From: Vanilla planifolia
Taxonomy: Eukaryota; Streptophyta; Magnoliopsida; Asparagales; Orchidaceae
DNA length: 64,000 nt
Assembly (NCBI GenBank): GCA_023846275.1
Contig: CM043875.1
Coordinates: forward strand, 41,508,633 to 41,572,632
Direction: 5' to 3'
A program made the position numbers and the translations under genes. Numbering within the stretch: position 1 is the stretch's first letter; every line of letters starts with the position of its first letter. The notes under the pieces are model-generated. The model searched no databases. It saw nothing but the letters and a program-made list of their open reading frames with translations, and had not been told where the DNA came from. Shown piece by piece: positions 12,801 to 27,800 of this stretch.

Positions 12801-15800
12801 ATTGTAAGTACAAGAAAGAAAGTTCAATACAAGACAAAGAAAGAAGTAATTTCTACATTAGGCATATCTTCAATAAACTTGGCAGCATTAGCTAGCTCCG
12901 CTGCCCTCTTAACTTCTTCAACATTGGCGCCTTCCTTTCCATATGCAATGTTTTCTCTTATGGTAGTGGTGAATAATACAGGCTCTTGACCAACAAGCCC
13001 AATCTTCTCTCTTATCCATCTTAGCTTTAAATTCTTTAAGTTGACACCATCTATTAGTACCTCACCAGCTTGCGGATCATAAAACCTTTCCACCAAACTA
13101 ACTACGGTCGACTTCCCACTGCCACTCTCTCCCACAAGAGCCATGGTTGTGCCACTCGGAATATGTAAAGAAAAGCCTTTAAAAACTAAATGATCAGGCC
13201 TTGCCGGGTAGCTGAAGTAAACATCCCTAAGTTTGATGTCACCCTTGAAGTCTTCCAGCACCATGCCACTTATCTCATAAGCATCAATATCGGGTTTTCG
13301 ATGAATTACTGCAAACATCTTGTGTGCAGCAACCTGACCTGATGAAAATGCAGTCAAACAGGGGGACGTTTCACCCAGAGACCTACCACAACAAATGTTA
13401 ACAATGATACAAAAGGACATAAACTAATGCTAAATATTTAGTTGTTTCCATAAGAATAAAACCTACAGATTTATGCTGAGAATATAGAGAATTACTCACA
13501 TCGCTCCTGTTGTAACAGCTAGAACAATGCTAATAACATTACCACCATTGTACCCCCCATTAATAGTCAATCTTGCACCATACCAAACAGCCAAGCCATA
13601 GCTGCAGTAAATAATCAACGCAAGTGCGCCGAAGCCCACACCGATTCCTACTGCTTGGAGAACAACTGATTTATAGGCATTTCTTATTAACCCATTGTAC
13701 ATCCGAATGGCCTGTCTCTCCCCAGAGAAGGATGCAACCTTTGTGCCACAAAAAATCAAATGGAGAAAATTAATTAATGGATAGGCACACCAGAAAAGTA
13801 TGTATTCTTTAATAATTCATGCAGCATAGAATTTACTTACTGTTCTAATAGATCCCACTGTCTCTTCAACTATAGATCCAGCTTCAAGATATGCTAATTG
13901 TCCACTTGCTGACAATTTTGACATCATTAATGACATGACTGCACCAGCTACGATAACAAATGGAATACTACACATCATAACTAGTGTCAAATTCCATCCT
14001 TCTATAAATGATACCATGAAGGACCCCACAAACATCGAGACTTGGTTAATAAATTTCCCAACCTAGGAAGATAATCATGAAATGCAGTTATATTGCTATA
14101 GTGTGCCAAAATTTTCTTTACATACTTGTCCAAGTAAAAGTTGGGTAAATATTATGATGTTTAGAGCTACTTGATACAAATTCTTAATAAGTTTGGCTAA
14201 GGAAGATCTAATATGCCATTTAAAAGTTACCAAAAGAATGTTATACTACCAAAATAGAAGAAATTTCCATAGCTGTTGCATAAACATCAATAGATGCATA
14301 TTCTTTTCAGCAAATTGAACGAAAATATGAAGCAAGTTAGACTATAATGTCCTTCTTGATATTGCTAATTCCTCACCTTTTCACCCATGGCATCTTGAAT
14401 AAGAATAGTGTCACCCGACAAGCTAACTATTACTTCTCCAATGTTTGTTTCCTTATCAAAAAAGGAAATATCTTGCCTTATTATAGCTTTTAGGTATAAA
14501 GTACGGATTCGTGTAGCTTGTCTTTCTCCAGTTGCAATCCAACATGATACCTCTAGAACAAAGTTGGTAAAGCTTTAGAAAAGACAAGTAAAGCATAGAT
14601 GTGCATGTATTTGTATGGGAGCAATGATCTTCGAAAAAAAATAAGTTGACAATAGAAGTAAATTAGTCATAAGGATGCATAAAATTGAACCCATATTGTT
14701 TAGTGACAATAATGTTAAAAGGCAATGCAATATTGTTGAAATGCACTATTGTTTTAGGCTTGTGTTGAAATCGTATTAATACATACTACATTTAAGGCAT
14801 GTCATAGTGCTTTGTTGGCTTATTCTTCGGTTAAGACTCAAAATGTATAAATAAAGGTTGCTTTAAAGGCCATTTTGACTAAAAAGACATGCAATATATT
14901 TGGAAATTCAACAAAAATAAAGATCTCTATTAAGCAAATGATCTATTCATTTTTTTATGTGGCAAATTTGATGGAAAACATCCAACTTTTCAGCCAATTT
15001 GTCATGACATTAAATTAGATGACACAAAACATCCATACTAAGAAGGGGTCAAACTTCAACCTATGATATGTAGTAATAGACAATGAAACAGAACCTGACA
15101 ACTAAGATCATCCAGTCATCAAAGTATCACATGGATAATGCCGATCGACAAAACATTAAGTAGTATGGCAAACTGCCACACTACAACATGATTGACACAT
15201 GTCCAATATGGTCAATATAAAAGTCAACTTTATGCTTACGAACTTGGTTGATTTGACATAGAAGGGAGCTCCTGCTCACTATATGCCCATTATATAGTTT
15301 GAGAGTCAAAGGAAAGTTTTATTGAATTTAATCAAGAAATTAAAAGGAAAACATTTTGAGATGAGGAAAAAATTTCAACTCTATTTCCTTCCTAAATTGT
15401 GGATCCATAGCTCTACAAAACTCTCATTAAGAGATCAATAATTCTATGACAAGAATATTTCCAAAGGAATTCCCAAGAGATCGACATACTAACCAATGAG
15501 AATTTTCCAAGGAAATTGAATAACCTAATGCATATTTCCTCCTATTCTTTAGGTACAATTTAGAAGATCCTAGCATCAAGTATACCCCTTGATTAATTCT
15601 CCTACAACTTCAATTCCTCGGATAACGGGGCAATTTTCCATGTCCAAGGTCACTTACACATAAGAAGCAAGTAAAATCAATAATTGTGCATAGCCATGGG
15701 ATGACATCTCCCCATTTGATTTTATCAACTCTAAGAAACCACACCCAAAGCTCAATGTATTGCCTTGCAAACACTCTAAGAGCAAGAATAACCATGTAAA

Positions 15801-18800
15801 CTATGTCATGGAGATGAACATAAGTCCACACTCTATAACATTTGATGCCGTCAAATGCAATTTATTCACCTTGTTTTTGGTGACAATACAAGATTCATCT
15901 ACCATAGACCTGCTCCAACTATACTTTCCTTAATGCATCCATAGCAGCTATCTTAGCAACCATTTAAAGGATAAGGTGCTCGTGCTACACTTCCTAGCAC
16001 TTAAAATAAGGTTGACCAATTTAGGATCTCCAATACCATCGAAACCATGCCCACAATCCCTAGAACTTCCACTGATGGAGAATGTTATCAGGTTTTAGTG
16101 CGACATGGGGAAATAATATTTAAGAGATGACTTGAGAAACAATAAATGTTAAAGACTAGAGGTTTAATTTAGTTCATATTAGAATAATTCTAACCTAAAC
16201 AAATACTTGATCAAAACATGGACTAAAAATCTAGATCATGCCAAATTTGATTAAAGATCACATTCTTTGTTTAAGAGAATATACATCACTACTAAGAGGT
16301 GTGACATATGCCACTCGATTATCGATGGCACACTATACTCCCCTCTTAAAGAGTCTTTCTCAAAGTTGCATGCCAAGAAAAAGAGTGCCACTAACTGAAA
16401 CTGCCTGTATTTTTTCTGAATTAGAACAAATCGAGCCCATTCTTAGGTACTATAGCATTTGAATAGATAATCAAATCAATTAAATTAGTTCCTTTACCTT
16501 TTAGAAGCAAACTTACCTAGGCTTGATCAAAGCAAATTAATTTTGTCAACTTGGTTCAATTATTAGTTAACACTTGGATCACTATATACTTTTGAAAACA
16601 CCTAAAAATGACCAACAATATTTATTAATGAGTATATTAGTAATATACTAACATATTAGATAACCTTGACATTATTAATCCATCTCTTCCTTCCATGAAA
16701 CTTCACTAAGTGATCAAAGGCCTTCCCAATAACATGCCATGTCTTTAGCATTGTTTAGCAACTCAAAAAAGTACCAATGTGCCATCTATGACACTCTTAC
16801 ATTATCTACAACTCAAACTTCATCATATATATCTTTGGCCAATCCCCAAAACAATCTTGTTATACTTTCCACAACACCTACATACACTTTGGTATAAACT
16901 CTGGAACCGCCATGACATCACCTTCATTTCCATATGCTAGAGATAAAATCCAATTAATATAGCTTGGTTTTAGTTATTCTTGCAACCTCAAGAATGACCG
17001 CAAGGCTTCTATTATAAGATGATTTGGACTCCTATGTTCAATAAGCATAGCCTCCATCATTACAATTCTACGACATCCTAGGCATATTTGGGTGCATCCC
17101 TCACATCCATCTTCTCTGATGTATTCACGACATGAGTACAACTTCATTCCAAACAAACCTCATCATTACAACAAAAATTCTACTCATATGATAAAATATT
17201 CTTTCTCATAATAGAAATTTTGTCTGAAGGCTCCCAGAGTGCTTAAAGATATATTTTAATGGTTGGTTCTCCACTTCATGAGGTCATTCAAATTTTCCAC
17301 GTCACGCACACCAACTACACTATCAAATGGCATGTGTTCATTGCATGGTATAGTGCCAAAAGACCCCATTTATACCTAACTATCCCAAAAACTTTGGAAA
17401 GTAAACTATTACTCATCCCCAATGGAGGATTCCCGAGTATCCTCTTCTAATTTCTTAGTAACCCATAAATAACTATCCCTTAGGAACTTTTTATAAATTA
17501 ACTGTTTAACCAAAACTTCTTCTTTGGTGGAATCTAAGAGAACTCTAAGTAGGGAACATGGAATCCACAAAAGGGGAAAATACCCATCAACTTTATCTTT
17601 CTCAGAAAATGCACTAAAAGGAGGAGGTAAAAGCCTCAATTCATAGAATCTATTCCTATCATCTCCAACTTTATTCTTCCACATCTCTAATTATTTTTGT
17701 CTAGTTGAACATCTCCTTTCTCTATTTTGAGACCCTTCATCCATATCAACTAATGATAGATTCTTATCCCATTGATTTATCACAAGTATTTTCTCTAATA
17801 GAGATAAACTTTAAATTTATGCTAAATAATACATGTCATATCCATGTAGTAAGGAAACAATGATGCGATTGTCTTAACAAGATTATTGAAACAAGGGGGC
17901 GAGGAAGTGCTACCTTAGTGATGTCAAACGAGCCAATGAAATTAACCTTCATAAAAAAGGGACCACCTCAAGGTTGTACCTAATGACAGGCTTCTTAAAT
18001 TTTTTTAATTCAAGGATATTAATCTCTTTGAAGCTTCTACATCGAAAGAAAACTAATGATGTAACAAAAGTTTAGAAATTGTTACCCTAAATGACTTGTC
18101 AATATCATTGACATGAAAACAAGAAAAAAAGGTTAAGAACGTGGATTCATTTCATTGAAAAAGACAAAGCCTTTAGATAATTTGGTTATCCATTCCTTGT
18201 AATCAGTAACCTTGTGAATGATATGGTTATATAAGCTTTTTAAATAATATTATTTGGATAACATCAAACATAGATCGCATAACACAATAAATAGAAGATG
18301 TCTTTCATCATGGACATTGAAAAATATTGCTAATCTTATGCTAAAAATGTTGATACAACCTATCAAAGAATGACAATGGAGTTTTCCAAGAATAAAAAGA
18401 ATTGAACACTAAGACATGTGCGGATAATATATTAATAAAAAATTATCCTTTCAAAAATCATCTCCATAATTTGAAGGAAATGTTTGAGACCCTAAGGTGA
18501 CCCGAATAAAACCTAATTCATTTGATTGCATTTTTGAGATCGAGGCAATAATTTATTGGGCCATCATGTCATCAAGAGGATTTAATGCCATCCTTGATAA
18601 GATTAGAGCCATATTAACCATAATTCACAAAGTAACATAAGAGATGTTTGGCAATTAAATGACATGTTTATCTAATTGAATTGTTTCATCTCAAAGTTTG
18701 GAGCAAACATGCAATAGTCCATTTAAGTCCTTCAAGGCAAAAAAGGTCAAAATGCTAAATGAAAGGGGCATTCAAAGAACTTAAAAAGCATCTTTAATGT

Positions 18801-21800
18801 GTGCCATTCTAGTTGATAGAGCAAGGCCAAAAAAACCTTTATAACATCCTAAATATATGTGGATAAATTAAATTAATAATTTCAATATTTAATTTTGATT
18901 TTATTAGATTATTATTGGTAAATAACCAGTGTGGGACGATTCCCAAAAGAGGGAGTTGTAAGTCAAATATGGAATAATAAATAAAAAAAATCCTACGGTA
19001 ATAATTTTGGTAAAATAAGATGCAATTTGGTCATAAATAAAAGGTCATAACATATTAAAAGAATTATTAAAAATACTAAATAAAATAAAAAAAACATAGA
19101 ATTCATAAAGAAATCGAGAACTCGAAGAGTAGCTAATTTCAAAATTTGTTTGACAAATTTTAGAGGTTATATGGAATGGAAGTTGAAAGGAATATGAATT
19201 TATATGAACTTTAAATCAAAAGATTAATAAATCGTTTAATAGTTAATTGTTTAATTAAATCCCTAAAAATCCTTAAACTAATGACAAGAGAGAGTGCACA
19301 ACAATGAGGGTTCGCATTATGTAGGAAGGAATCTAAAAAGGGGAACCACACAAAAAAGACAAAAAAAGTGAGATTTTGCAAAGGATTTAGAAAGAATTCT
19401 TTAGGAAGCAAGGTATGCTACATATTAATTTGGTTTTGGATTAATTCAATGTTTAGAGTATGCATAAGTTTACATATGAATTCTTTGAAAAGTTTACACT
19501 CACCCTAAAATGGATGGTTTCAACTTTAGTGAGTAATGACAACTCTAAAAATGGAATTGAGAAAAGATTGGAACTCTTGGGAATGAAATTTTTTGTAAGT
19601 ACAGATTAGACAATCTAACATTTATATGAAAAAGAGTTGAAGTCTCTGTTAGATGCTCTAACACTAGTTTAACAAGGGATCAAATAGTACAATATGGGTA
19701 TTGGAAGATCCAATAACTTTTGAGAATCGATCTTGCATCTTTGTCAAACACCTAATAGATGGTTTCATCACTATCGGATAGTCTAGCAAAGAGAACAGAT
19801 GGTCCGATTATGACATGGAGAGGGAACAAACTGTGGTTCAAATGGACACTCCAAGCATCCCATTTCTATTAGACCCACATCAGACGATCTGATGACTTAG
19901 ATCAAATAATATTCGATAGATGGTCCAATCAGTGGTAAATGAATTAAGTTTTTAAGATTAAGGGTGATCCAATCATTGCAATTAAAGTTTAGCAAACACT
20001 ATAAGAATGTGAGTTAAATATAAGCATGACACAACATTATATATAATGCAAAAATGAAAAGAAGCTAATAAAATACAAAAATGCATGATTGTATAAGACA
20101 AAAAAGATATACAGGAGGGATAATATTACAATGACAATCAAGGTAAGCATGTTGATCAATTGCAATATATATTCATTTGTTGATTGATGAAAATTCAATA
20201 CTTGCATAATGTTTGATATAATGGTTTGATCAAACATATACTAAATATTTCCCATTAATTTATTAACTATATTTCCAAATTTGTAAAATTTCTATTGCTT
20301 ATGATAACACATATATTGCATGACTTTTTCAATAGAATAAGAACAAGTGTTAATAATTAAAACAAATAAGATTTGCATGAAATATAGTTAACTACAAAAT
20401 GATCATAGATCCTAAACCAGAAAAAATGAGCCATAAAATGAGAAATCCCATGGAATAAAAGTAGAAGACTAAGAGGTATTTGACATGTGATATATTGAAT
20501 CCAAAAGTGAATACTAAGATGGGTATGGGCCCCATAAATATATACTTAAATATGATGATAATGAGATGGATTAACCCAAAAAATAGTAATAAATAAACTG
20601 AATCATATTATAATCAAATAGTTATATGGAATTGAAATGGTCATAAGGAAAATATAGGTTGATATAAAAATTAAATTAATCATAAAAGAAAATAAAAATG
20701 GACAAAAAAGTATAAAAAGCATTACATGACATAACATGCTAATTTTTTTTTTGTTTACTATAATGCTTATCTAATTTGATAAAGACCCAACATAAAGAAT
20801 GACCCAAATTTATAATTTGTAAGATGATATGGTTGAGTTAGTTTTAGTTCCTATCTATGATGTTGATATAGCTTATTTTTGGCTAACATTTTAAGTATTA
20901 TGGATGCACATCATGAGACTCCAAAAGATCAATAAAAGCTAAAACATAGCTTGGTAGATAGATTGTATCGGTTTTATGAAATTGATGTAATAACATAGAA
21001 ACATTTAAATTGATGTAATAATGACGTACTATGACAAAAGCGAAGTTTACTGATGTTTTATTTGATGTTTTGTTGTGAAAGATGATAAAAAAGTTTCATA
21101 TTTGGTTTATATTTTTGTTATACGGATGCTAAAATCATATGATTGGTGATTTATGTTTTAAATATAGTTTGAAATATTATTTTTATATAAACATAAAAAG
21201 TTGTTTAAGCATTCATTACAAAATTGATAATAGGTGCCTATCATATCTGCATTGATAATAGAGAAACCGACATATAAGTGCCATGCATGCTATTTGGCTT
21301 CTATACAAATAGTTGATAAAGAAAAACTTCAACTACAAAATGTCCCTACAATATGCAATTATTCTAAGGTATTTTCTAAGAATTTGTCAAGTTTATCACC
21401 TGATAAGAAAATTGAATTTGGTATTGATTTAGTATCATAAACAAAATCAATATCAAAGGCACCACATAAGATGGTGCCTATTGAGCTACAAGAGATGAAA
21501 ATTTATCTCCAAGAAATGCTTGAGAAACAGTTCATCAAACCAAGTGTCTCACCATTGAAAGCACTATCCTTATTTGATAAAAAGAAGGATGGAAATCTTT
21601 GCACGTGTATAAATTATAGAGAACTCAATTAGATTGTTATAAGCATATCTATTATCAAGGATTGATCAATTACAAGAGATAGTTGTGTTCACAAAGATCA
21701 ATTTACAATCCATATGTAATCAATTGAAAATCAAAAAGGAGGACATTCCAACAACAATATTCAAGACCAGGTTGGTTATTATGAGTTTTTAGTCTTTTAA

Positions 21801-24800
21801 TTTGGATTAACTAATGCTTTTATTATTTTTATGGATTTGATAAATCAAGTCTTCATGCAATGGTTAGATAGACTCATCATAGTTTTCATTGATGTCCTCT
21901 TAATATATTTGAAGAATATAGAGGAAACATGCAATGATTTTGAGCATAATACAACAAAGTCTAAAAGAATATCAAATGTGTACTAAATTTTCTAAATACA
22001 ATTTTTGGTTGCCTACTGCCTCATTTTTAAGACATGTTTTAAGTTGTAATTGTCACTGATTAGTCCAGGTTGACCAATGTCAATGAAATCAAGAGTTTTT
22101 TGAGATTGATTAAGTATTACTAAAAATTTATCAAAGGAGTTTCACAAATTATTGTATCTTTAGAAGGTTTACATAGAAGGCAATTCTATTTTAATTAAAC
22201 CAGAAGTATGAAAGATATTTCAAACACACAAGAAAAAATTAATTCAACACCAATTCTAGCTTCACATGAAAGTAATGTGGGATTTTAGGTATATACTAAT
22301 GCCTCACTTTAATTTGATGCAAATTAAAAAAAAATATAATTTATGTTTAAAGGCAACTTTGATCTCATAAAAAAATTATTTAATCATGATTTGAAATTGA
22401 TAGTCATTATATTCATACTAAAAATATGAAAATATTACTTACAGAGGGTGAAAAGTTAAATTATCAAAGTCTAAAATATACTTTTACTTAAAAAAAACAA
22501 ATTTGAGATAGAAAAAATATCTTGAACTAATCAAGGATTGCAAATTAAAAATCGTATATCATCATAGAAAAACCAATATTGTTGCAAATGCTCTAGGAAG
22601 GAAAGCTTAATAACATGACGACCATACTAGAAGAGGTGTAGCTCAACATTGAAATGGCTCGATTCAGGCTAAATGCAGTGTTTACATCAAATAAAAAGAA
22701 TTTTACATAACTAGTGATTGCAACAAATTAGATGCAAGAACTCAAAGAGGTTCAAAACAATGATGAGTAAACACAAAAGAAAAAAAATTAGAATCTTGAA
22801 GGGCCAAAAAACTGACTTCAATCTAAATGAGAACGGGATTCTCTACTTTAGAAAGGGATTATATATTTTAGGAAGGGGATCATATATTTCTCAAAATGAA
22901 TCATACGAGAAAAGTCACAAGATTTGAGAAGAAAACTCAAATCAAGATACAAACTCTTCCAAATCATCAAAAGAATTGGTAAGATTGCATAAAGAATGAT
23001 CTTACCATTGATAATGGTGAGAGTACCTAATGTATATCATACATCATCACTGAGAAAATATGTGATTGGTCATATTCATATAGCAGAATATGATTCAAAT
23101 ATCATGGAGGCCTTTATGTTATAAAGAAAGACCAATGAAAATTTTGGCTAAAGAAAATAAATAAGGAAAAATAACATAATAGCCAATATATAGTAGATAA
23201 TCAAATAGAAAGAAAAGTCGCATTAGAACTAGAGAAAATGATTCAAAAAGAGTATCTAAAATTATTTTGATAAAGATAAAATTCCTACAAAGATAAAAGA
23301 ATTTGTAACATCCTGAAGATATATAGACAAATTAAAATAAGAATTTAAACATTTACTTTTGCGAATTAACTTTATAAGCTTAGTGATCATTAGGACAATC
23401 CCAAAAGGAGTCATAAGTTAAGCATGGAAATGTAAGTTAAAAAAATTCAACAATAATAATTTTGTTAGAATTATATATAATTTAATCATAAATAAATGAG
23501 TGAAATATATTAATAAAATTATTTAAAATACCAAATAAAATAAAAGAAACATGAAATTCATGTAAAAACAAAGAGCCTGAAGAGTAGCTTATTTTAAAAT
23601 TTGTTTGAGAAATTTTGAAGGTCATATGGAATGAAAAGTGTAAGGAATATAAGTTTATAAAAGAATTAAGCACAACAATTTATAAATCCATTAATTAAAT
23701 CCTTAAAACTCCTTAAAAAACTCAAACAGCTAACAAGAGAGAGAGGCATGATGGTGAGGGAGGGATCGAGGCCGAGAAAGGCGCTGTCATTTAGGAAGGG
23801 ATTTAAAAAGGAAAATCTCACAAAAAATGCAAAGAAATGGTTGAATTTTGCAAGGAATTCAAGAAGAATTTTTTAAAAGCTAAGATATGCTATCCTCTAG
23901 GAATTCAATTTTGTTTTAGATTAATTCAATGTTTAGAGCATGCATCGGTTTGCATAAGAATTCTTAGAGATGTTTGCAATCACTCTAGATAGGATGGTTT
24001 TAAACTTAATGAGTAATGAAAACTCTAAAAATAGAATTAGAAAAACATTGGAACACTAGGGAATGAAATTTTTCATTTCATATGTAGAGTAGATAGACTA
24101 ATTGAATGATCAGATGGTTTCACATTTATATAAAATACAAAAGAAATCTCTATCAGATGATAGTTAGATGGTCCAATGCTCGTCTAACAAAGGATCCAAC
24201 GATCTAACATGGGTATTAGATGGTTCAATAATTTTCAATAATTGGTCCTTAATCTCTATTAAATGTCAAATGAATGACTTGATGATCTTCTGATTACCAT
24301 CAAATGGTCTGATGACAGCCTAGAGAAAAAAAGAATTGTGCAAATGGATGATCCAATCCCTCAATACCAATCTGATTTGTGACAAAGAACCTAAATCTTT
24401 AGGGTCAAGAGTAATCCAATCATTACAATTAAAGTTTAATAAACACACATAGAAATGTGAGAATAAACATAAGCATGGCATAACATTACATATAGTACAT
24501 ACATTCAAAGAAATCAAATAATATGAAAATGTGCATAATTATAAGGAAACAAAAATTATATAAAAGAGAAGACTATACTATAGTAATTGAGGTTGACATA
24601 CCGATCAATTATAATGTACGTTTATTTACTAATTAATGAATAATAAATATCTTTATATATGATGTGGATTAAAACTCAATAATTGAGTAATGTTTGATGA
24701 AAAGATTTAATTGGTCATCTACTGAATACTTCAAGTTATTTTATTTCTAGTATATTCCATATTTGTAGAATTCTTATTACTTATGATAAAACATATGTTG

Positions 24801-27800
24801 CATGATTTCATGTAAATGGAACAAGGAAAACATATTGGTAATTAAAAAGGAGCAAACGGGGTTTGTATGAAAAATAATTAACCGTAAAATGATCTTATAT
24901 CCTATTACTAAGAAAATTGTGCTATAGACCAAAAACCCTATGGAATAGAGACAGGAGCTTAAGGGATATTAGGCATGGGATATTCTGTGTCCTAAAAAAA
25001 GTGTAAATTGAGATGGGTATGAGTCTCATAAAGGTGTACTTAAATATGAGAACAATGTGATGGGCTACCCTAAAAAATTTATAATAAACTAAATTGCATC
25101 ATATAATAATTAAAGGGTAATATAAAAATCAAATAATTTCAAGAAAAACTTTATATTTTTTTCTCATTGCATCCCATTAGGGACAATAAATGTCATTTGT
25201 TAAAAATTAATTTATCAAGTGAATCAACATAAGATCATATGCTAGGCCAGTTCATCAACCATAAACTATTATGGTTTGACATCATCCACTATTGGAACAT
25301 ATCTTTGATCATCATTGCCAATAATAAAAAGACTCTATTAGGTTATGAAGTCCCAAAAATTTGCTTACTATTATTTATTTTACACAACACTTCCAATAGT
25401 CATTTGAGAAGAACAAAGAAATAAGATTGCCTAGAATTTGAAAAAAACAAAAAAACTTGATCTAATTTCATCCATAAAGTTTATATTAGAGATGAAAATC
25501 CAAGCACATCCAAGTGTTTGGAATGGATCAAACAACTTTAATTATTTTCCTTCATAGTTCATAGATAACAATTGAAAAAAAAAGGGAAGAGACATGCCTC
25601 CTAGGAACACATCATCCTTATAGAGAAATTAGCTCCCAGCATTGCTCAAGATGCACTAGAACACCTAGACATCCCAAATGTGAGAAAAAGGCAAACATGC
25701 AAGACATGTTACTAAAACAAACAACTTGCACGTCACATAAGAATTTTTCCATCCCTTGGAGAAGAGCTTGTTGTGGCCTACAATTGTACTAAAATGAATT
25801 GGTCTTAGTAACAAATCTCCCATGTCACAATTGTCCTAATAACCTCAATATGGCCCCAAGAGGCCCCCCTCACCCAAAGCTTGAAATCATTCTCATTGTC
25901 AAGCAATATCAATGCTAGAGCTACCATGTACAAAGGACCTACATTTTCATCTCATATCACAATCATTGTTGGTGAACTAACATGGGTAAAAACAAAAAAA
26001 CTTCAAAGTAGAAGCCCTTATTTCAAGGTGCTAACACCATTTCCAAAAGCACAATTCGATGCAATGCATAGTAATCAAGTACTTCCCTTTTGATATACAC
26101 AACCAATGATATATCTCATATTTTAAGATTTAAAATATAAGAAACATTCCCACACAACTTTTGGGTAAGGAACTTGAAGCATCGACTTGTGGATTATTTT
26201 ATCTTGTATTTTCAGCATTACAAGTTCCACTTAAGGCAACTTGAACCTATATATCATTCAACCCTGTAGAAGAAAATTGAGGCTTAATTGTCACCAAGAT
26301 CATTCGAGGTAGGCTTACTAGTGGTACCCTTATCTTAGCATGAAATGCCCTAACCCAAGGTAAACCATTTAAGCTTACCATTGAACTCATCCATTTGCAA
26401 TAGAAGATCTATGGCTATGAGAGTGATCAAATACTCATCAATAATTGAGATAGGATGCTCAAACTTGTATAGTACTTTACCTAATCAATAGACGATCTAG
26501 AGCTGCAAAGCCAAAGTAGTTATGACATAGCATGATTTGGCATAAAACATTCGACACTAAACATAGCATAGCACCATGTAAAAATTCCAAGTTATGTTTT
26601 CTAGAAGTACAAAGTCCTAAAAGTGCATGAGTTCCGTACAAAGAATCAATTAACCTACAACACTTATTGAGTCAACCAAACAACTCTATACCAAGGAGCA
26701 CAACTTCAATGAAAGGGCTGAAAACGATGATATGTGACCTAACTAAGAAAGAATATCAATCCAAATCCAGCATTCAAAGGATCAAATGATTGACTGACTT
26801 TTAGATAACAATGCACACTTCCCACACTTTTGCATGCAATGAGTTGACATGGTCAACAAAGAATCCAACATAAAACCTACCACATTACTAGAAAGGAGGG
26901 ATCAATTACTTAGCAATACAATACCATGGAGATGAAGGAGAAGCGAATTGTGAAGAGGTAAAATTACACCTTCATCCACTCACATAATTGGTGGATGGAT
27001 GGCTTTATTGCCTTCATTATTGTTTGCTGATATTTATTCCTTCACTCAATTGAAAAACTTTAGCCAGACTCAAATTACAATGATGACAACAAGCAATTCA
27101 GTGAAACATGTTCAACAGCTCAAAAGCTGTGGATTCAAGAGAGATGTAACAGATTATTTCCACAAAATCAATGGAAAAAAATATATTGTACAATGTAGTC
27201 ATTCTACTTACGTAGGCACGATACAAAACATGCCCCAACAGCTAAATATATGAACTGCAAAACTACCTGCAAAGAACATACTTCAAGAAGTAAGATTCCA
27301 TAGATACCAACAAGTAAATGAAGGCCGTAAAAGTTTCTAAAAACATTCATAAGAAGCTAATATAAAGATGCAAAACGACATATTGCCAAATTTGATTTTG
27401 AAAGCCATTATTTAAATCACACACTAGCATCTGAGACTAGGTGAAAATAGAAAAAAAATTCACACACAAGAAAAACTGTGATATATCGAGAGCATGTCAC
27501 CACAAAAATAAAACAGAGAACTCAACATATGGCAAGGATTAAGGCACTGAATTTTCAAACAAAACTCTGTTTCAAAAGTAAAATACGTGAACAAATATGG
27601 AAAACATGGCAGTTTTATCGAGGAGATAACAAAGATTAATCAATTTCAAATTGGCAGAAACGATAACTGCTTTTCAAAATATAATCCATTGCTGGCCAAA
27701 AAGAACGAAAACAACCTGCTTTAGTCTTTATACTTTACAGGAAGATATTAGCTATATATCTTGATGCCTTTGAGGGTTGAACTCAGACGGAGTTGATAAC

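Larger units (their letters stand above)
18840..25140 (+). mobile_element. Degenerate Ty3/gypsy LTR retrotransposon with ~1.8-kb LTRs
   Basis: Two diverged direct repeats of about 1.8 kb flank about 2.6 kb of internal sequence. The 3' LTR begins TGTAACATCC at 23304, a typical plant gypsy start; the 5' copy has TATAACATCC at 18840. The internal region encodes broken gypsy pol (protease end, reverse transcriptase, RNase H traces) and a small piece resembling the region after the integrase ([11 protein letters not shown]). Most of gag and integrase are missing. It sits antisense within ABCB intron 2. LTR divergence is high by eye, so the insertion is old. Confidence 0.8.
14553..27211 (-). other. 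ABCB intron 2 (12.7 kb), repeat-filled
   Basis: Bounded by donor GTAAGT after the 55-nt exon 2 and an acceptor ending TTCTAG before exon 3; the split Gln codon (C + AG) confirms the junction. Contents: 14553-18345 is the stretch that recurs at 35000-39060; 18840-25140 is an LTR retroelement; 25140-27200 is AT-rich sequence with no gene I can support. A protease-like or other retroelement relic might be present on the minus strand near 26250-26700, but I could not confirm it. Confidence 0.8.

Noticed and set aside
26250..26720. Possible retroelement protease remnant on the minus strand
   Set aside because: A short [15 protein letters not shown] stretch and scattered open pieces, but no catalytic motif and many stops; too weak to call.
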